From Vandiemenella viatica (lineage: Eukaryota > Arthropoda > Insecta > Orthoptera > Morabidae): a stretch of 64,000 nt of DNA. A program made the translations under genes and the position numbers. Of this stretch, positions 34,871 to 45,295 are shown piece after piece. Within the stretch, counting starts at the first letter, position 1, and each line of letters opens with the position of its first letter. The stretch is taken from contig CM061914.1 in assembly GCA_031002005.1 (NCBI GenBank), positions 195,008,685 to 195,072,684 of the forward strand. The letters are read 5' to 3'. Under the pieces are notes generated by a model. That model did no database searches. It had not been told where the DNA came from and saw only the letters and a program-made list of their open reading frames with translations.

Positions 34871-35190
34871 AGGGGTGGCCAACCTGCGACCCGCCTTCAA
34901 CGTTTTTCCGGCCCTCGAGATTCACCACACTTTTACAAAATATTTTTAGTGTCATATATTTCTTTACCATGTGCGTTTAGTATCAATATTATTATATTAC
35001 TTATGTTTACATGCAAGAATAATAGTAAAAACAATAATAGTAGCTCATTATGTTTCAATTTTTCACTCTAAAAAAATAGTCTATAGTGCGTCTAAATCTT
35101 ATATCGGGATGAATAATTTAATACGCGGCCCGCGGAGTTAAGACGCATTCCCAAAGTTGCCAGCAAGATCGTTTAGGTTGGCCACCCCTG
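34871..35190. mobile_element. hAT MITE, complete (CAGGGGTGGCCAAC family)
   Basis: A 320-bp element with ends CAGGGGTGGCCAACCT and AGGTTGGCCACCCCTG. Flanks share TCTAGA with a one-base offset (TCTAGAAT to the left, CTCTAGAT to the right), probably an eroded 8-bp duplication. The AT-rich interior has no coding. Confidence 0.82.
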
Positions 35191-35479
35191 CTCTAGATGT
35201 TAGTTAAGAAGAGCACTGTGTAATGAAACTAAGTGGAACCGAAACGTGATCACTACATAGCAGAGGTTCCGAGCATTATTTAATGATGATTCTATTCATT
35301 TAAGCAAATAAGATGAACCCAATTGCAGAAACAGGCGTTCAACCCATTATTATTGACGGGGCCATTCGACGTAGAGTTTTTCTTGACACCTGTTCTGTGC
35401 TGTATACGTTTCGCTGTTATAGTAAGCTCGAATAAGTGAATATTGCCAGTATACGGTATATCGGATCAGCTTTGAGAAT

Positions 35480-36440
35480 GGATAAAGGATTTTCTAACTG
35501 GTCGGTCGCAGTATGTCGTCGTTGAAGGAGAAAGTTCTTCCAATCTAGATGTTACATCGGGTGTAACTCGAGGAAGTGTAATAGGACCACTTTTCTTAAT
35601 TTTTATAAACGATCTCAGAGACAAAGTGATAAGCATTTTTAGATTGTTTGCTGATGATGCGGTTATTTATAGGGAAGTAAGGAATTTGGCCGATTGCTTA
35701 GAAATTCAGCGTGATCTGGATGTTATTTTGGCATGGTGCGCTGAGTGGCAACTTACACTAAATTGTAAAAAGTGCAAGACAATGAGCATCACTAACAAAA
35801 AGAATCCAATTGTTCAGAAATTCGAGTTAAACAATTTCGTTATTGATATGGTTGATTCTATGAAATATTTGGGAGTAACAGTGCAAAGGAATATAAAATG
35901 GGACTTACACATTAATTCGGTATTAGGTAGAGCTAATTCTAGGTTGCGATTCCTAGGTCGAATCTTGAAAAATTGTAATGAACAAACAAAGGAGATAGCG
36001 TACTTGTGCATCCATATTTGTGCCATTTGGGATCCGTTTCGTAAGGGGTTGATCGAAAGTATGGAGAAAGTACAGAGAAGAGCCGCTCGATTCGTGACCG
36101 CTTGCTACAGTCCTTATGAAAGCGTCACAGAACTGATTAGTAGATTAGGTTGGGAGTCTCTGGTAGATAGACGACACACGTTTCGTTTAAACTTATTGGT
36201 AAACATGTGTACTCCCACTTTCACTTACGAGTGTATTGAAATACATCTTCCACCAACCTATTTGAGTCGGAATGACAGGAAAGATAAGATTAGAGAAATA
36301 AGGTGCCGCACTGATTCTTATATGAATTATTTTTTCCCCTCGTACGATTAGGGATTGGAATGCACACAGCAAAGAGATTAGCTTTGGTGCTGAGCACCCT
36401 CTGCCACCTACAGCTTTGTGAATTGCAGAGTATCTATGTA
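35480..36440 (+). mobile_element. LINE-B reverse transcriptase and 3' end
   Basis: The best-preserved LINE frame in the window. Blocks in order: WIKDFLTGRSQYVVVEGE, GVTRGSVIGPLFLIFINDL (RT motif 4 region), LFADDAVIYR (catalytic F-A-D-D), CAEWQLTLNCKKCK, MKYLGVTVQRNIKWDLHIN, EKVQRRAARFVTACYS and LISRLGWESLVDRR. A small in-frame deletion removes the usual V-R-P-x-L-E-Y-A block near 36005-36030. A stop precedes the tryptophan at about 35483. The 3' end near 36425-36448 carries TATGTAGATGTGTAG, typical of insect CR1/Jockey-like LINE tails. It lacks the endonuclease and is 5' truncated. Confidence 0.88.
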
Positions 36441-36448
36441 GATGTGTA

Positions 36449-37040
36449 GAACAACGTGTTCAGTCACTTGTGTGTGTGTGTGTGTTCAGACAGACGATCT
36501 TCTGTGCTGGTGCCGAGGTTGCCCGCAGTCCAGGCAATTCGTCCTTCACCTCGGGTGCATTGCGGCCCTGGGCACGCCGCATTACATCAACACGATGCAA
36601 CTTGAGGCACGATCTCCAAACGCGGCAGACTTAACTGGTCAGAAGGGCATTATTGGCCGTCAACCGCGTGAGTTTCAATCTGCCGCGTAATCGGCTTCTT
36701 TCGTGGCCACCTCAACTAGCAAATTTTAGGTTGACAATGAGTGCCAAGATTTCACGTATAATCGTAATAGCTAGTAGTTTACTGTGTAGTACTGTAATAG
36801 CACACTTTCGACCTGGTACTGGGTGACGACAACAATGGCTTCGTGTCGAGGGTCCGCACAGTATGGAGCGGTGTGCACTGAGGTAAGGCGCCCCAATGAC
36901 CTCGCTTACCTTCAGCCAGCTCCAGTCACTGCAACGGTAAGCTGCCGTATTACAATGCAAAATATGCTGCTTTAATTAGAAGTAGTGTATTTCATGAAGG
37001 CAAAATTACGCAACTCTACTATCGGCCAATACTGGATCTA
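36449..37040. other. unassigned sequence
   Basis: A short GT run at 36469-36485; no gene recognised. Confidence 0.35.
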
Positions 37041-37767
37041 TCTATACTAATATTATAAATGCGAAAGTAACTCTGTCTGTCTGTTTGTTACGTTTCTTGG
37101 GCTAAACGACTACTCCAATCGTGATGAAATTAGACGAGGAGATGCTATTTGACATTATGAAAACTATCTGAACTGTGAAAGAAAAACGCATAATATCTAT
37201 ATGTCTTAGTAATGCGTAACGTTAAAGAGTAATGACAGCGTAGCGCAGTGGTAGCGTGCTTGCTTCTTAAGAAAACTCCCGTGTGGCTTCCGGTTCAAAC
37301 CCCACTGGCAGGAATTTTTTTAATGAGTTGTTTTTCGTAGTTTGAGCCAAGCCTAGGATTTTGTAGTAAGGATACCATGTTCTGGCAAATCTTTGGCGAT
37401 AGAATAGTGCCCTAAGCGTTTACTATATTCAGGGTATACTGGTTCCACAGGCAGTTATTGTGTGATCTAAACTAATAATGTTAAATATGCGAAAGTAAGT
37501 CTCCGTCTTTTTTTTTTTTTTTTACATTTTGACGACTATGACTATATGTCTATACCTATACACTGTAATACTTTGTATCATTAGAAACGAAATAGGATAC
37601 TTTTTTCCGATATGAATAAATGAGACAGGTTCGACGGTAGAATGGTTATATCGATAGCGTTCCCGTCATATTATGCCGACATATCTTAGGTAACTTTCAG
37701 CTTTGTGTATCCAATTCTAGCAATCAAATTCAAAATCCACGCGTACGAAGTCGCGGGTAACAGCTAG
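37041..37767 (+). mobile_element. Helitron, non-autonomous
   Basis: Starts TCTATACTAATATTATAAAT and ends GTCGCGGGTAACAGCTAG, inserted between A (37040) and T (37768), the Helitron rule of 5'-TC, CTAG-3' and A|T target. A second internal copy of the 5' motif (ATATGCGAAAGTAAGTC) at about 37489 suggests nested or tandem ends. No Rep/helicase coding. A tRNA-like segment lies inside (37226-37312). Confidence 0.82.
37226..37312 (+). other. tRNA-like segment inside the Helitron
   Basis: Has an A-box-like TAGCGCAGTGGTAGCGTGC and a B box CGGTTCAAACC at tRNA-like spacing with a plausible variable region. I could not form a convincing acceptor stem (5' GACAGCG against the 3' side), so a functional tRNA is unlikely. 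It may be a captured tRNA pseudogene or SINE head. Confidence 0.5.
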
Positions 37768-37929
37768 TACCATTGTAGATTTCTAATCGGGCTGCCCTTC
37801 GTGTCGCTTTGTCCAGGTTTAGCGCACCATTTTCGATCCGGTCTCACTGTTTGTGTCACTGCAGCAAGAAATGATAGTGCGTTCGTACTAAGAAAAAAGA
37901 AAACGGGCCTAAACACATCACACTGGCTG

Positions 37930-38106
37930 ACTAAGCCCGGTGACTATGTACTCGCATCCGGGCTCGAATCTCCGTCGGTTTTCCGAAGTTTCGCGAAATC
38001 ACACCATGTGACTGTCGGCATGGTTTCTTCATAAGGCCATGGCCGAATTCCTCCCCGTTACGTTCCTTGCCTGCAGTCGTTTCTCGACGTCGACGAGGCG
38101 TAAAGC
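37930..38106 (+). mobile_element. SINE fragment
   Basis: Plus strand: GCATCCGGGCTCGAATCTCC (B-box region), body with CATAAGGCCATGGCCGAATT, and 3' end TCGACGTCGACGAGGCGTAA. The head is deleted upstream of the B box. Confidence 0.75.
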
Positions 38107-38165
38107 GAACTGTGCAGAGTCTGACCATAATGACAACTACAAAAAGTCTCCACTACTGTATCTTA

Positions 38166-38406
38166 GGCCGCGTCTATTCATAACGTGAGGTGAAAGCCCG
38201 TTCTGACATGTCCTAACTATTGGAGGCTTTTTTTTTAGATCTCCTATTTTCAAGGGCGGTTATATTCTCCCCTCCCCTTTCCCCTTCCCCTACCCTTGGG
38301 ACGTTCTATACTGTTTTTTTTTCAGCTCTGCTGTTGTTCGAAGGATTAAAAAGTTGACGTCAGATTTCTCTCGCCCCCCCCCCCCTCTATTTCTCCTCGC
38401 GCCCCC
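38166..38406. mobile_element. MITE-A, short copy with TTA duplication
   Basis: Left end GGCCGCGTCTATTCATAACG, right end CTCCTCGCGCCCCC (deleted). Flanked by TTA on both sides (38163-38165 and 38407-38409). Confidence 0.7.
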
Positions 38407-38819
38407 TTATTTAGCTGTAAAAAACAATCCTCATGTTCCTGCAACATTGCCCTCTGCAGGAGAGGCCGAGAACTTCTCGGACAAGGCAGCAGGAAACGAC
38501 ATCTCTGGCGGATGGGCTACTTGGGTCGCGATATGTGACGTATCAGCTGATGTAAGCGACCACGCACTCTCGTAACCTTCGCGGTCAGAGATATTACGTG
38601 TGACTTACCTGGGCGGCGCGGCGGCAGTCGGCCCGCATGCCGCGGCACAGCGCTGCAATGCGGAACACGGCAAGTTGCGATTTATTCCGTCTCAAGTCGT
38701 GCCTTTAAGAACGGCTGCAAGTATTACGGCATAAATGTCTGCAAGGCTGCACTGTTCCCGCATACTAAGTCAGTCATACTCGAAAACGTGACGAGAAATT
38801 GTGTACCCGTATGTATTCG

Positions 38820-39010
38820 TTACTAATCCAGTCGTTACTCGTTACTATCCAGTCGTTACTCGTTACTATCCAGTCGTTACTCGTCACTATCGAGTCGTTA
38901 CTCGTCACTATCGAGTCGTTACTCGTCACTATCGAGCAGTTACTCGTTACTATCGAGTCGTTACTCGTTACTATCCAGTCGTTACTCGTTACTATCGAGT
39001 CGTTACTTTT
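38820..39010. repeat. 21-bp VNTR
   Basis: About nine copies of CCAGTCGTTACTCGTTACTA plus T, with variants such as GTCACTATCGAG. A 21-bp period keeps several frames open on both strands, giving heptapeptide-like translations that are not evidence of a gene. Related GTTACTCG motifs recur at ~39060-39100 and 39700-39775. Confidence 0.9.
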
Positions 39011-40589
39011 GGTACAATCGAGCGCTAGCACGAAGCATTGTATCGAGTCGGGGCGCGTACAGGACGACTTAGTTACTATCGTTTCGTTACTCGTTACTTT
39101 CGACACAATCGATCACTATACGAAGCATCGCATCGAGTACGTCGCTTACGGGTTATGGGGCGACTTCGTTCTTACTCTGTAAAGTTTTTAAGTGAATTGT
39201 TCATTTAGTAAATTAAGTTTAGGTAAAATGTGCACTTTATAATAAAGTAGAAGTTGGAATATCGCATTTTACAATAAAAGCACTTCATAAATGTTTGAAA
39301 TTAATAAAATCTCGCTAAGGTATGATCAATAAAAAAAGACTATCATTATCTAAAATTTTCTATTTGCTAATTATGATCCGTAAATTTTAATGTTAAACAA
39401 AAGCAAGACCACAAAATAACGATTTATGTTGTCAAAATTACTAACCTCGTTAAAAATATCACCACTTGACAGTAAATAATATTAATTATATTAAAATAAT
39501 GTACGAGCAACGTATTTGTACTTGTGTTTCCTTTTTAAGGAAACTATTTCAAATCAAAATTCCCAGAAATACGCGCCGTGCGATGTTCAAATGTCCGTTC
39601 TCTCAGTGAGTTCATTTAGTCGCTGGGAGAACCGCTGTAGTTCCCGCGCGATGCGTCGTATTCGTTTATTTATCGAATCAAACTGACATCCACACAACGA
39701 ATGCGAGTAACGAAATGAATGTAAGAGTAACGATTGGCTACTTCGAGTCAGACGATGCCTTCGTTACTCAGTAGCGAAAACAAACGGTTTCAGCTCTACC
39801 CTTAACCCGACCTTCCCCTCTGGCACAGCTTGCTGTGTAATGTGAAGTTCGCCAGAACGCTTCCGTGGTTCACATTCCACGTTAAACTGTAGGTCCCCTG
39901 TACCCGGTAGTACTACTGGGTTAGGTTAAGGTGCAGTGCGCAGCCAAGTAAAAACCCTGTCAACAGTTCGTTACTACCTACAAGAGCCTTTTTTTTTAAA
40001 TATTATTTGAACGGTTACTTTTGACCACAGAGAACAATAAATGGAAAGAAACAAATACTGAACGATACAAAATTTCATTTTCGCAGGCGTCATTTCTTAA
40101 AAAAAATGCACTTACTCGTCTTTTTAGGGGTGTGCGCTGTGTTTATTTTTTACTGTTATTGCCGACGTTTCGGCGCCAATCTGTGGCCTTCGTCAGGTTC
40201 TCTCTTATCTATCCGCCTGGTTTATGGGTACACCTGATCACTTGATTCGCGGTACACTTTATTTCTCACCGGCAAATCCCGAAAAAAAAACAAGTGCAAT
40301 TTTTTCGAATACTGAAGGAGTTTCAGGGCATATCGACACAACAAGACCGCAGGTGGTGGATGGTCTTATGGTATCTGGACTGCAGAGTCACGAATGTTAA
40401 TCGCAGACTGTAGGACAGCGCTCTCTCATTGTTCCTCTGTCAAGGCCTCCGCTAGTGGTTCACACGACAACGCGCCGACCAGATTCAGAGCACAAGCAGC
40501 TGATCGCAGACAAGAACTGGCTCCCGTCTCAGTCCAGAGTCATTACGTCACCACTACGTCAGAACCACCACACCCTAAGATGCTGTTCT

Positions 40590-40740
40590 ACGGACAAGGA
40601 ACGGGAAGGAATTCGGCCCTGGCCTATTGAAGGAACCATCCCGGCATTCGCCTGGAGTGATTTGGGGAAACCATGGAAAACCAAATCTGGATGCCCGGAC
40701 GGGGATTCGAACCCGCGTCCTCTGAATGCGATGCATGTGT
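40590..40740 (-). mobile_element. SINE fragment, left arm
   Basis: The minus strand has the B box GGGTTCGAATCC, GTCCGGGCATCCAGATTTGG, and the body to CCTTCAATAGGCC. The 3' domain is absent, whereas the paired copy at 58920-59106 retains it. Confidence 0.82.
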
Positions 40741-41284
40741 GTGTCAGTGAACGAGCTGTTTCGTCTTCTCTTCGATATCGGCCATCTGAGAACCACGAAA
40801 AGTAATCCCGTGCATTCATTTCGATCCTTCTTTTCTTGACTTCCAATAGTTCTTCGTCCTTTCACTTCCTCCTCTCTTCAGTCCATATATTACTACATTT
40901 CCTCTTCTGCTTCTTCCGGAAACCCTTGAAATTTTGGATCAATCTCCTTACAGTTGCTCTGTCTTGTATTAAATCTTCTGTTATTCCGATCGCAGTCATA
41001 TCTTTCTTTACTCCTCTGATCCACTGGTTGCCCTTCTTACTCTCGTAAACATGGTTGAAAATTCTTTTTGTAAGTCTATTGTTATTCATTCTCATTATGT
41101 GACCAAAAAAACTGATTCTCCTCTTTCTTATCGTGTCTGACATCCTTTCAATTTCTTCTTCTTTGTACAGGGTGTCCCAGAATTATCTTTACAACTTTGA
41201 CATTGAATAAATTATGTTTGGAACGAGATATCACAATGCAGTTTTTTGCATTTTGAAGAGTATCTCTCAAAGTTTTGTTTCTGT

Positions 41285-41800
41285 CTCTAGAACACTTCTT
41301 TGGAGCATCCCTTGATCAATTGTCGTAATAGCTGCAGAAATCCTCTGCCTGAGATCTGCCAAATTTCTAACCGGGGTTTGATACACGATGTCTTTTACAT
41401 ATCCCCAAAGAAAGAAATCCAAGGGGGTTATGTCAGGTGAACGAGGCGGCCAGTCAATTGGACCCCGACCAGGAAATTGTTTATCTAGAAAATTACGGAC
41501 ATCATGAGCCCAATGCGGAGGTGTTGGAAGATGACAGTTGGTTGAAGGACTTCCAGTTGGGGAACAACAAATTTTGTTAGCTTATGCAAGTAAACTGGGC
41601 CTTTGATTGTCTTCTCAGCAAAGAAGAAGGAGCCAATGATTTGATTGTGCATAACACCGCACCACACATTAACCATTGGGCTGTCGCGCTCTCTCTCTCT
41701 AAATGTATGCGGAGGTTCAGAACCCCAAATTTGAATGTCGTGCCTGTTAGGTAACCCTTGTCTCTATAAACCAGAAAACACACTGAGCTTTTTCCTGTGG
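41285..41800 (-). pseudogene. mariner-family DDE transposase remains
   Basis: The minus strand encodes in order IQIWGSEPPHTFRERERDSP, MVNVWCGVMHNQIIGSFFFA, EKTIKGPVYLHKLTKFVVPQ, then HWAHDVRNFLDKQFPG, WPPRSPDITPLDFFLWGYVK and NLADLRQRISAAITTIDQGM. This is the DDE catalytic domain and C-terminus of an IS630/Tc1/mariner transposase common in insects, with the PRSPDxTPLDFFLWG block carrying the last acidic residue. A deletion with frameshift removes the segment containing the second catalytic aspartate (normally before P-P-H-W). The N-terminal DNA-binding part is absent. Confidence 0.87.
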
Positions 41801-41920
41801 GGTGTACATTTTCAATAAATGTGATGTAACTACCTACTTGTCACCAAACAACACCTGAAATGAAACAGAAAAAAACTTTGAGAGATACTCTGTAATATGC
41901 AAAAAACTGTATTGTGATAT

Positions 41921-42129
41921 GTAAATGGAGACTTTCCCGGCGTATTGATTCAATAAAAGTTTCTCGGGAGTCCAGCCGGATGGTGTCATAAAACGACGAC
42001 GTTTCGATAACCTGCTCGGTTGTCTTCATCAGGTCTATCCAAAATAGACCTGATGAAGACAACCGAGCAGGTTGTCGAAACGTCGTCGTTTTATGACACC
42101 ATCCGGCTGGACTCCCGAGAAACTTTTAT
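41921..42129. mobile_element. Snap-back element with 13-bp target duplication
   Basis: A 209-bp insertion flanked by TGTATTGTGATAT (41908-41920 and 42130-42142). The arms 41951-42038 and 42044-42131 form a near-perfect inverted repeat. Each arm carries CTGATGA, a GACAACC/GGTTGTC hairpin and GAAACG. The single-copy tail (GAGACTTTCCCGGCG) is at the left here, so it is in the opposite orientation to 30878-31094. It sits inside the right inverted repeat of the mariner element. Confidence 0.88.
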
Positions 42130-42516
42130 TGTATTGTGATATCTCGTTCCAAACATAATTTATTCAATGTTAAAGTTGTAAAGATAATTCTGGGACACCC
42201 TGTATATATCTCTATTCCTCCGGTGTCTAAACTCGCGATTTTCAATTTTTAGTGGTTCCGAAATTTTTCTCAAGATTTTCCTTTCCCTGTTCTCTCTCTC
42301 TTCTATTTCTCCAGTTTGCATAGAGAACAAACATTCTGAGGCGCACAGACCTTCTGGTTTGCTTACTGTGTTGTAGTGCTTGATTTTAGTTTCGTAAACG
42401 ACAGGAAGCAACTTTCACCTCCGGCGTCCGCTACCGCAAAAAAATAGCGCTCATCCAAAAAGCCGCTGCACCGCCCGAATAGCGAAACAAAGTGCTTCCA
42501 ATGGCCACCTTGGAGG

Positions 42517-42800
42517 CAGCCATTCATTACGAGTGGTGAAATATGGGGGGGAGGGGGGTTCAGGCAAAATGTCACCAAGGGGGAGCGGGTGGGTCGCCGA
42601 AAATGTCACGTGAGGTTTTGAAATTCTGGAAGGAAAATAGAGCTAAAAAAAGTCTACAAACGAAGTGCATTTAGAGGGTGCGGGGGGGGGGGGGACGTCA
42701 AAATCTCACGCCATGTTGGGGGGGAGGGGTCCGACCACCAGATGGGGGAGGGGTGCCCGGAACTGCAGAAAAACACCTCACGTGATTCATGAAAGTCCCC
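42517..42800. mobile_element. MITE-A, left arm
   Basis: Left end GCAGCCATTCATTACGAGTG, right end CACCTCACGTGATTCATGAA then GTCCCC and TTA. G-rich interior. The paired copy is at 57910-58197. Confidence 0.8.
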
Positions 42801-43149
42801 TTACAGAATCCGTTCCCCTGTAACACTGTTGTCCAAGTTTACATTAAAATTAGTCTACTGTACTCCTTCTCCAGTGTGTCCAGCCCTTCCAGCACTCCTA
42901 CGCTCCTCTGTCTTGGACACACTTTTCTGTTTCTTAATCCTACTATTCACGCCGACACCTCTCCCCTCGCAATTTCAAACTATTTATTCTCCTTGGCAGC
43001 CCTTCATCACTGATGCTCTTCGTGTGTCCGTACCACTGCCCTTCACAGGTTCCTCTTCGAGCGCTTTAGACTCAACTAGTCCAGTCCATTCTCACTCCAC
43101 TGAAATTCCATCCGTGCGCCCTGAAACCAGGTAATCTGTCATTCCTACG

Positions 43150-43355
43150 CTCGGCACTGACGTTCAGCGAATGCACCTTCGAATCCGCGTCCCAACATCC
43201 AGATTTCGGTTTTCCATGGTTTCTCGAATTCACTGCATGTGAATACCGCCATGGTGCCTTCAAAAGGCCAGGGCCGAATTCCTCCCCGACCTTTGCCCCC
43301 CCCCCCGTTCCTTCGCACCTGTAATGTCCTCGGTTTCGACGAGGAATAAACCATA
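43150..43355 (+). mobile_element. SINE, diverged, left arm
   Basis: TTCGAATCCGCGTCCCAACA (B-box region), CCAGATTTCGGTTTTCCATG, CTTCAAAAGGCCAGGGCCGA and a decayed 3' domain ending TTCGACGAGGAATAAACC. The paired copy is at 57355-57560. Confidence 0.78.
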
Positions 43356-43885
43356 AGGAAAAAACTCTTAAAAAATAAATGTATCGTTAGTCATATGAGA
43401 AGATTACTTTTTGGCAGACCAGTGCCGGTAATTACACCCGTCTAATTGTGAATGGTCCTAATGCGTAGCCGTGAAAACCCGGACCCTTCATCCCCTCCAT
43501 TCCGTCTCGCCCGTTTTTCTACACTCAACTTTTATAGGCACACGGAATCACAGGACTTGGTGGGGGGAACTGTGGCAACACAGACGTATACTGGTAGAGT
43601 AAAGCAAATCGTGTGTCGATGCAACGAAGCGGCTCGGTCGTAGCGCAGCCTTCACTGGTCGAATGGTCAAGGTCGGTCGTCACAGCTCCGCATCCCACAC
43701 GACCTGCATCGCCGTAGTATATGCACAACCTATCAATCTGCCTGCTCCACGCTACCAACGTCACTAAGCGTAATCTGATCGGATGGAAATCTGTCAATTA
43801 ACCACGTGGGCTGTCTCAACAGGTTAGCGCGATTTATTTTTGCGTAGCGTGCAGTTCTTTGAAGGCGACAGTGCAAACTTCTTAC
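43356..43885. other. unassigned unique sequence, left arm
   Basis: Duplicated in the right arm (56830-57350) but not matched to any repeat elsewhere in the window. Frames in both arms are similar only because the DNA is duplicated. Confidence 0.4.
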
Positions 43886-43886
43886 A

Positions 43887-44130
43887 GAGCGTGGTGGGTG
43901 AGTGGTTAACATTCTGCCCTCGCATTCGGGAGGACGCCGGTTCGAATCCCCGACCGGGCATCCAGATTCGGGTTTTCCATGGTTTCCCCAAATCACTCCT
44001 GGCGAATACCGGGATGCTTCCTTCAAAAAAGTCATGGCCAAATTCCTTCCAGTTCCTTCTCCCCAGTCCCATCTCGTCTCTAATGACCTCTACGTCGACG
44101 AGCCGTATAACCATAAGTAAAAAAAAATGA
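43887..44130 (+). mobile_element. tRNA-derived SINE, full length, left arm
   Basis: GAGCGTGGTGGGTGAGTGG (A-box region), GGACGCCGGTTCGAATCCCC (B box), body with GGTTTTCCATGGTTTCCCC, and the 3' domain CTCTAATGACCTCTACGTCG, then an A-rich tail. It is one of the two most complete SINE copies here. The counterpart is at 56604-56827. Confidence 0.9.
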
Positions 44131-44147
44131 AGATATAACGTCTTATT

Positions 44148-44310
44148 AATATCAGAGTCATTAATGAGGAGAGAAGATTCGCGAAAATGAACGGAAAGGA
44201 ATCCGGCCATGGGCTCTTGAATGAACCTTACCGGCACTTACCTGGAGCCATGGAAAACAAATATAGACGGCTGGAGCGGGATTCGAACCGGTGTCCACAC
44301 GAGCGTTAAC
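44148..44310 (-). mobile_element. SINE, left arm, opposite orientation
   Basis: The minus strand has GGTTCGAATCCCGCTCCAGC, a shortened body and GAGTCATTAATGACTC-like 3' sequence. It lies tail to tail with the SINE at 43887-44130. The counterpart is 56420-56592. Confidence 0.75.
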
Positions 44311-44493
44311 TGCAAAACGTGTCAGCATCGCTAAATCTTACGCGTGTTCTACAGTGAATGCAGAAAACCGTAGACTGCACACGTGTATCCGCATAACGTC
44401 AGGTTCCGACTGCTCACGATGTAAGCGTCGGGTAGCAGCAGTCAGAAGCTGATGACGGCAGGGCGTGGGCGTCGAAACGTTGCCTTTTCACTA

Positions 44494-44700
44494 CGAGGCG
44501 TCCATTAAGTACGTGAGGAGAAATGATGGGGAGGGCAAGGGGGTGCAGCGAAATCTCACAAAAAGGGGGGAGGGGAACGGAAGGTCAACAAATCTCACTT
44601 CATGATTTTTATTTTTTTAAGAACAGCAGAGTTAAAAAAGCTTACAAAAGGCGTGAATCCCAATGTTAGGGGGGGGGGAGGGGGGCAGAATCTTAAATTT
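44494..44700. mobile_element. MITE-A left-end fragment, left arm
   Basis: Begins CGAGGCGTCCATTAAGTACG and continues in the G-rich interior to about 44690. No matching far end. The counterpart is 56045-56258. Confidence 0.7.
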
Positions 44701-45295
44701 GAATCTGACTAAATTAAAGATATCAAGATAGAAAATAAATTACTAAAATTTGTTTACACAAAACGGGTGTCGTATTCGTTATGTACGTATAAGCAATCAG
44801 CCATACTTAATAAAAGCCACGAATATTTCAACGACCGGTAAAACCAAGTATTTCGACGATATGACCATTGTTGCTATACTAGTCAATTCCCCAGTCCAAG
44901 GAGAGGGGACTCCGTTTTTTGTGAGGGCAGTTTGTAGGTGTAATTCTGAAGTGACCGACTCACGTGCCCGTAACAATGGGTAGGGTCGGTTAATAATAGA
45001 TATACACGTGAAAAACAAAGTCCCATTTAGGGTTGGTGAGCGCAGAGTTATTTTCAGTGTTCGTCGCTGCATCGAGGTACCGAGTGACTATTGAGTGCCG
45101 CCACTCGCTGAATATTGGCCGACCCAGAGTGCAGATGGGCCGCATCCGCTGCCGCAATACCTGTCCCCTGGCGGGCGCCCTCGATACAGGGAAAAACCCC
45201 ACGAGCACGCGACAGGTCAGAGACTACAAGCTCTCCAAGATGGCGCACTCTCGACGACTCAGCGAAAGATGGCGTCACAACAATACTAATAATAA

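Larger units (their letters stand above)
41168..42202 (-). mobile_element. IS630/Tc1/mariner element present only in the left arm
   Basis: A 1,035-bp element with ends CAGGGTGTCCCAGAATTATC and its complement, inverted repeats of about 115 bp, and TA on both sides (41166-41167 and 42203-42204). The right arm at 58496-58497 has the unoccupied TA. The right inverted repeat has itself been split by the snap-back element at 41921-42129. Transposase remains lie at 41285-41800. Confidence 0.92.
40862..42420 (-). pseudogene. LINE-C C-terminal region interrupted by mariner, left arm
   Basis: Minus strand, outer part 42411-42203: KPEGLCASECLFSMQTGEIE and RERKILRKISEPLK. After the mariner insertion, 41167-40862: DTIRKRRISFFGHIMRMNNN, RLTKRIFNHVYESKKGNQW and EDLIQDRATVRRLIQNF. 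This is the C-terminal region following the RT of a LINE (A-S-E-C-L; R-K-R-R-x-x-F-x-G-H; D-R). The right arm holds the uninterrupted counterpart at 58300-58840. No RT core is present, so it was dead before duplication. Confidence 0.8.

Noticed and set aside
37226..37312. Functional tRNA gene
   Set aside because: A and B boxes are present, but no complete acceptor stem can be drawn and it lies inside a Helitron.
38774..39182. Frames with V-T-x-x-x-L-L-type heptads
   Set aside because: They arise from the 21-bp VNTR whose period is a multiple of three. No start context, splice signal or family match.
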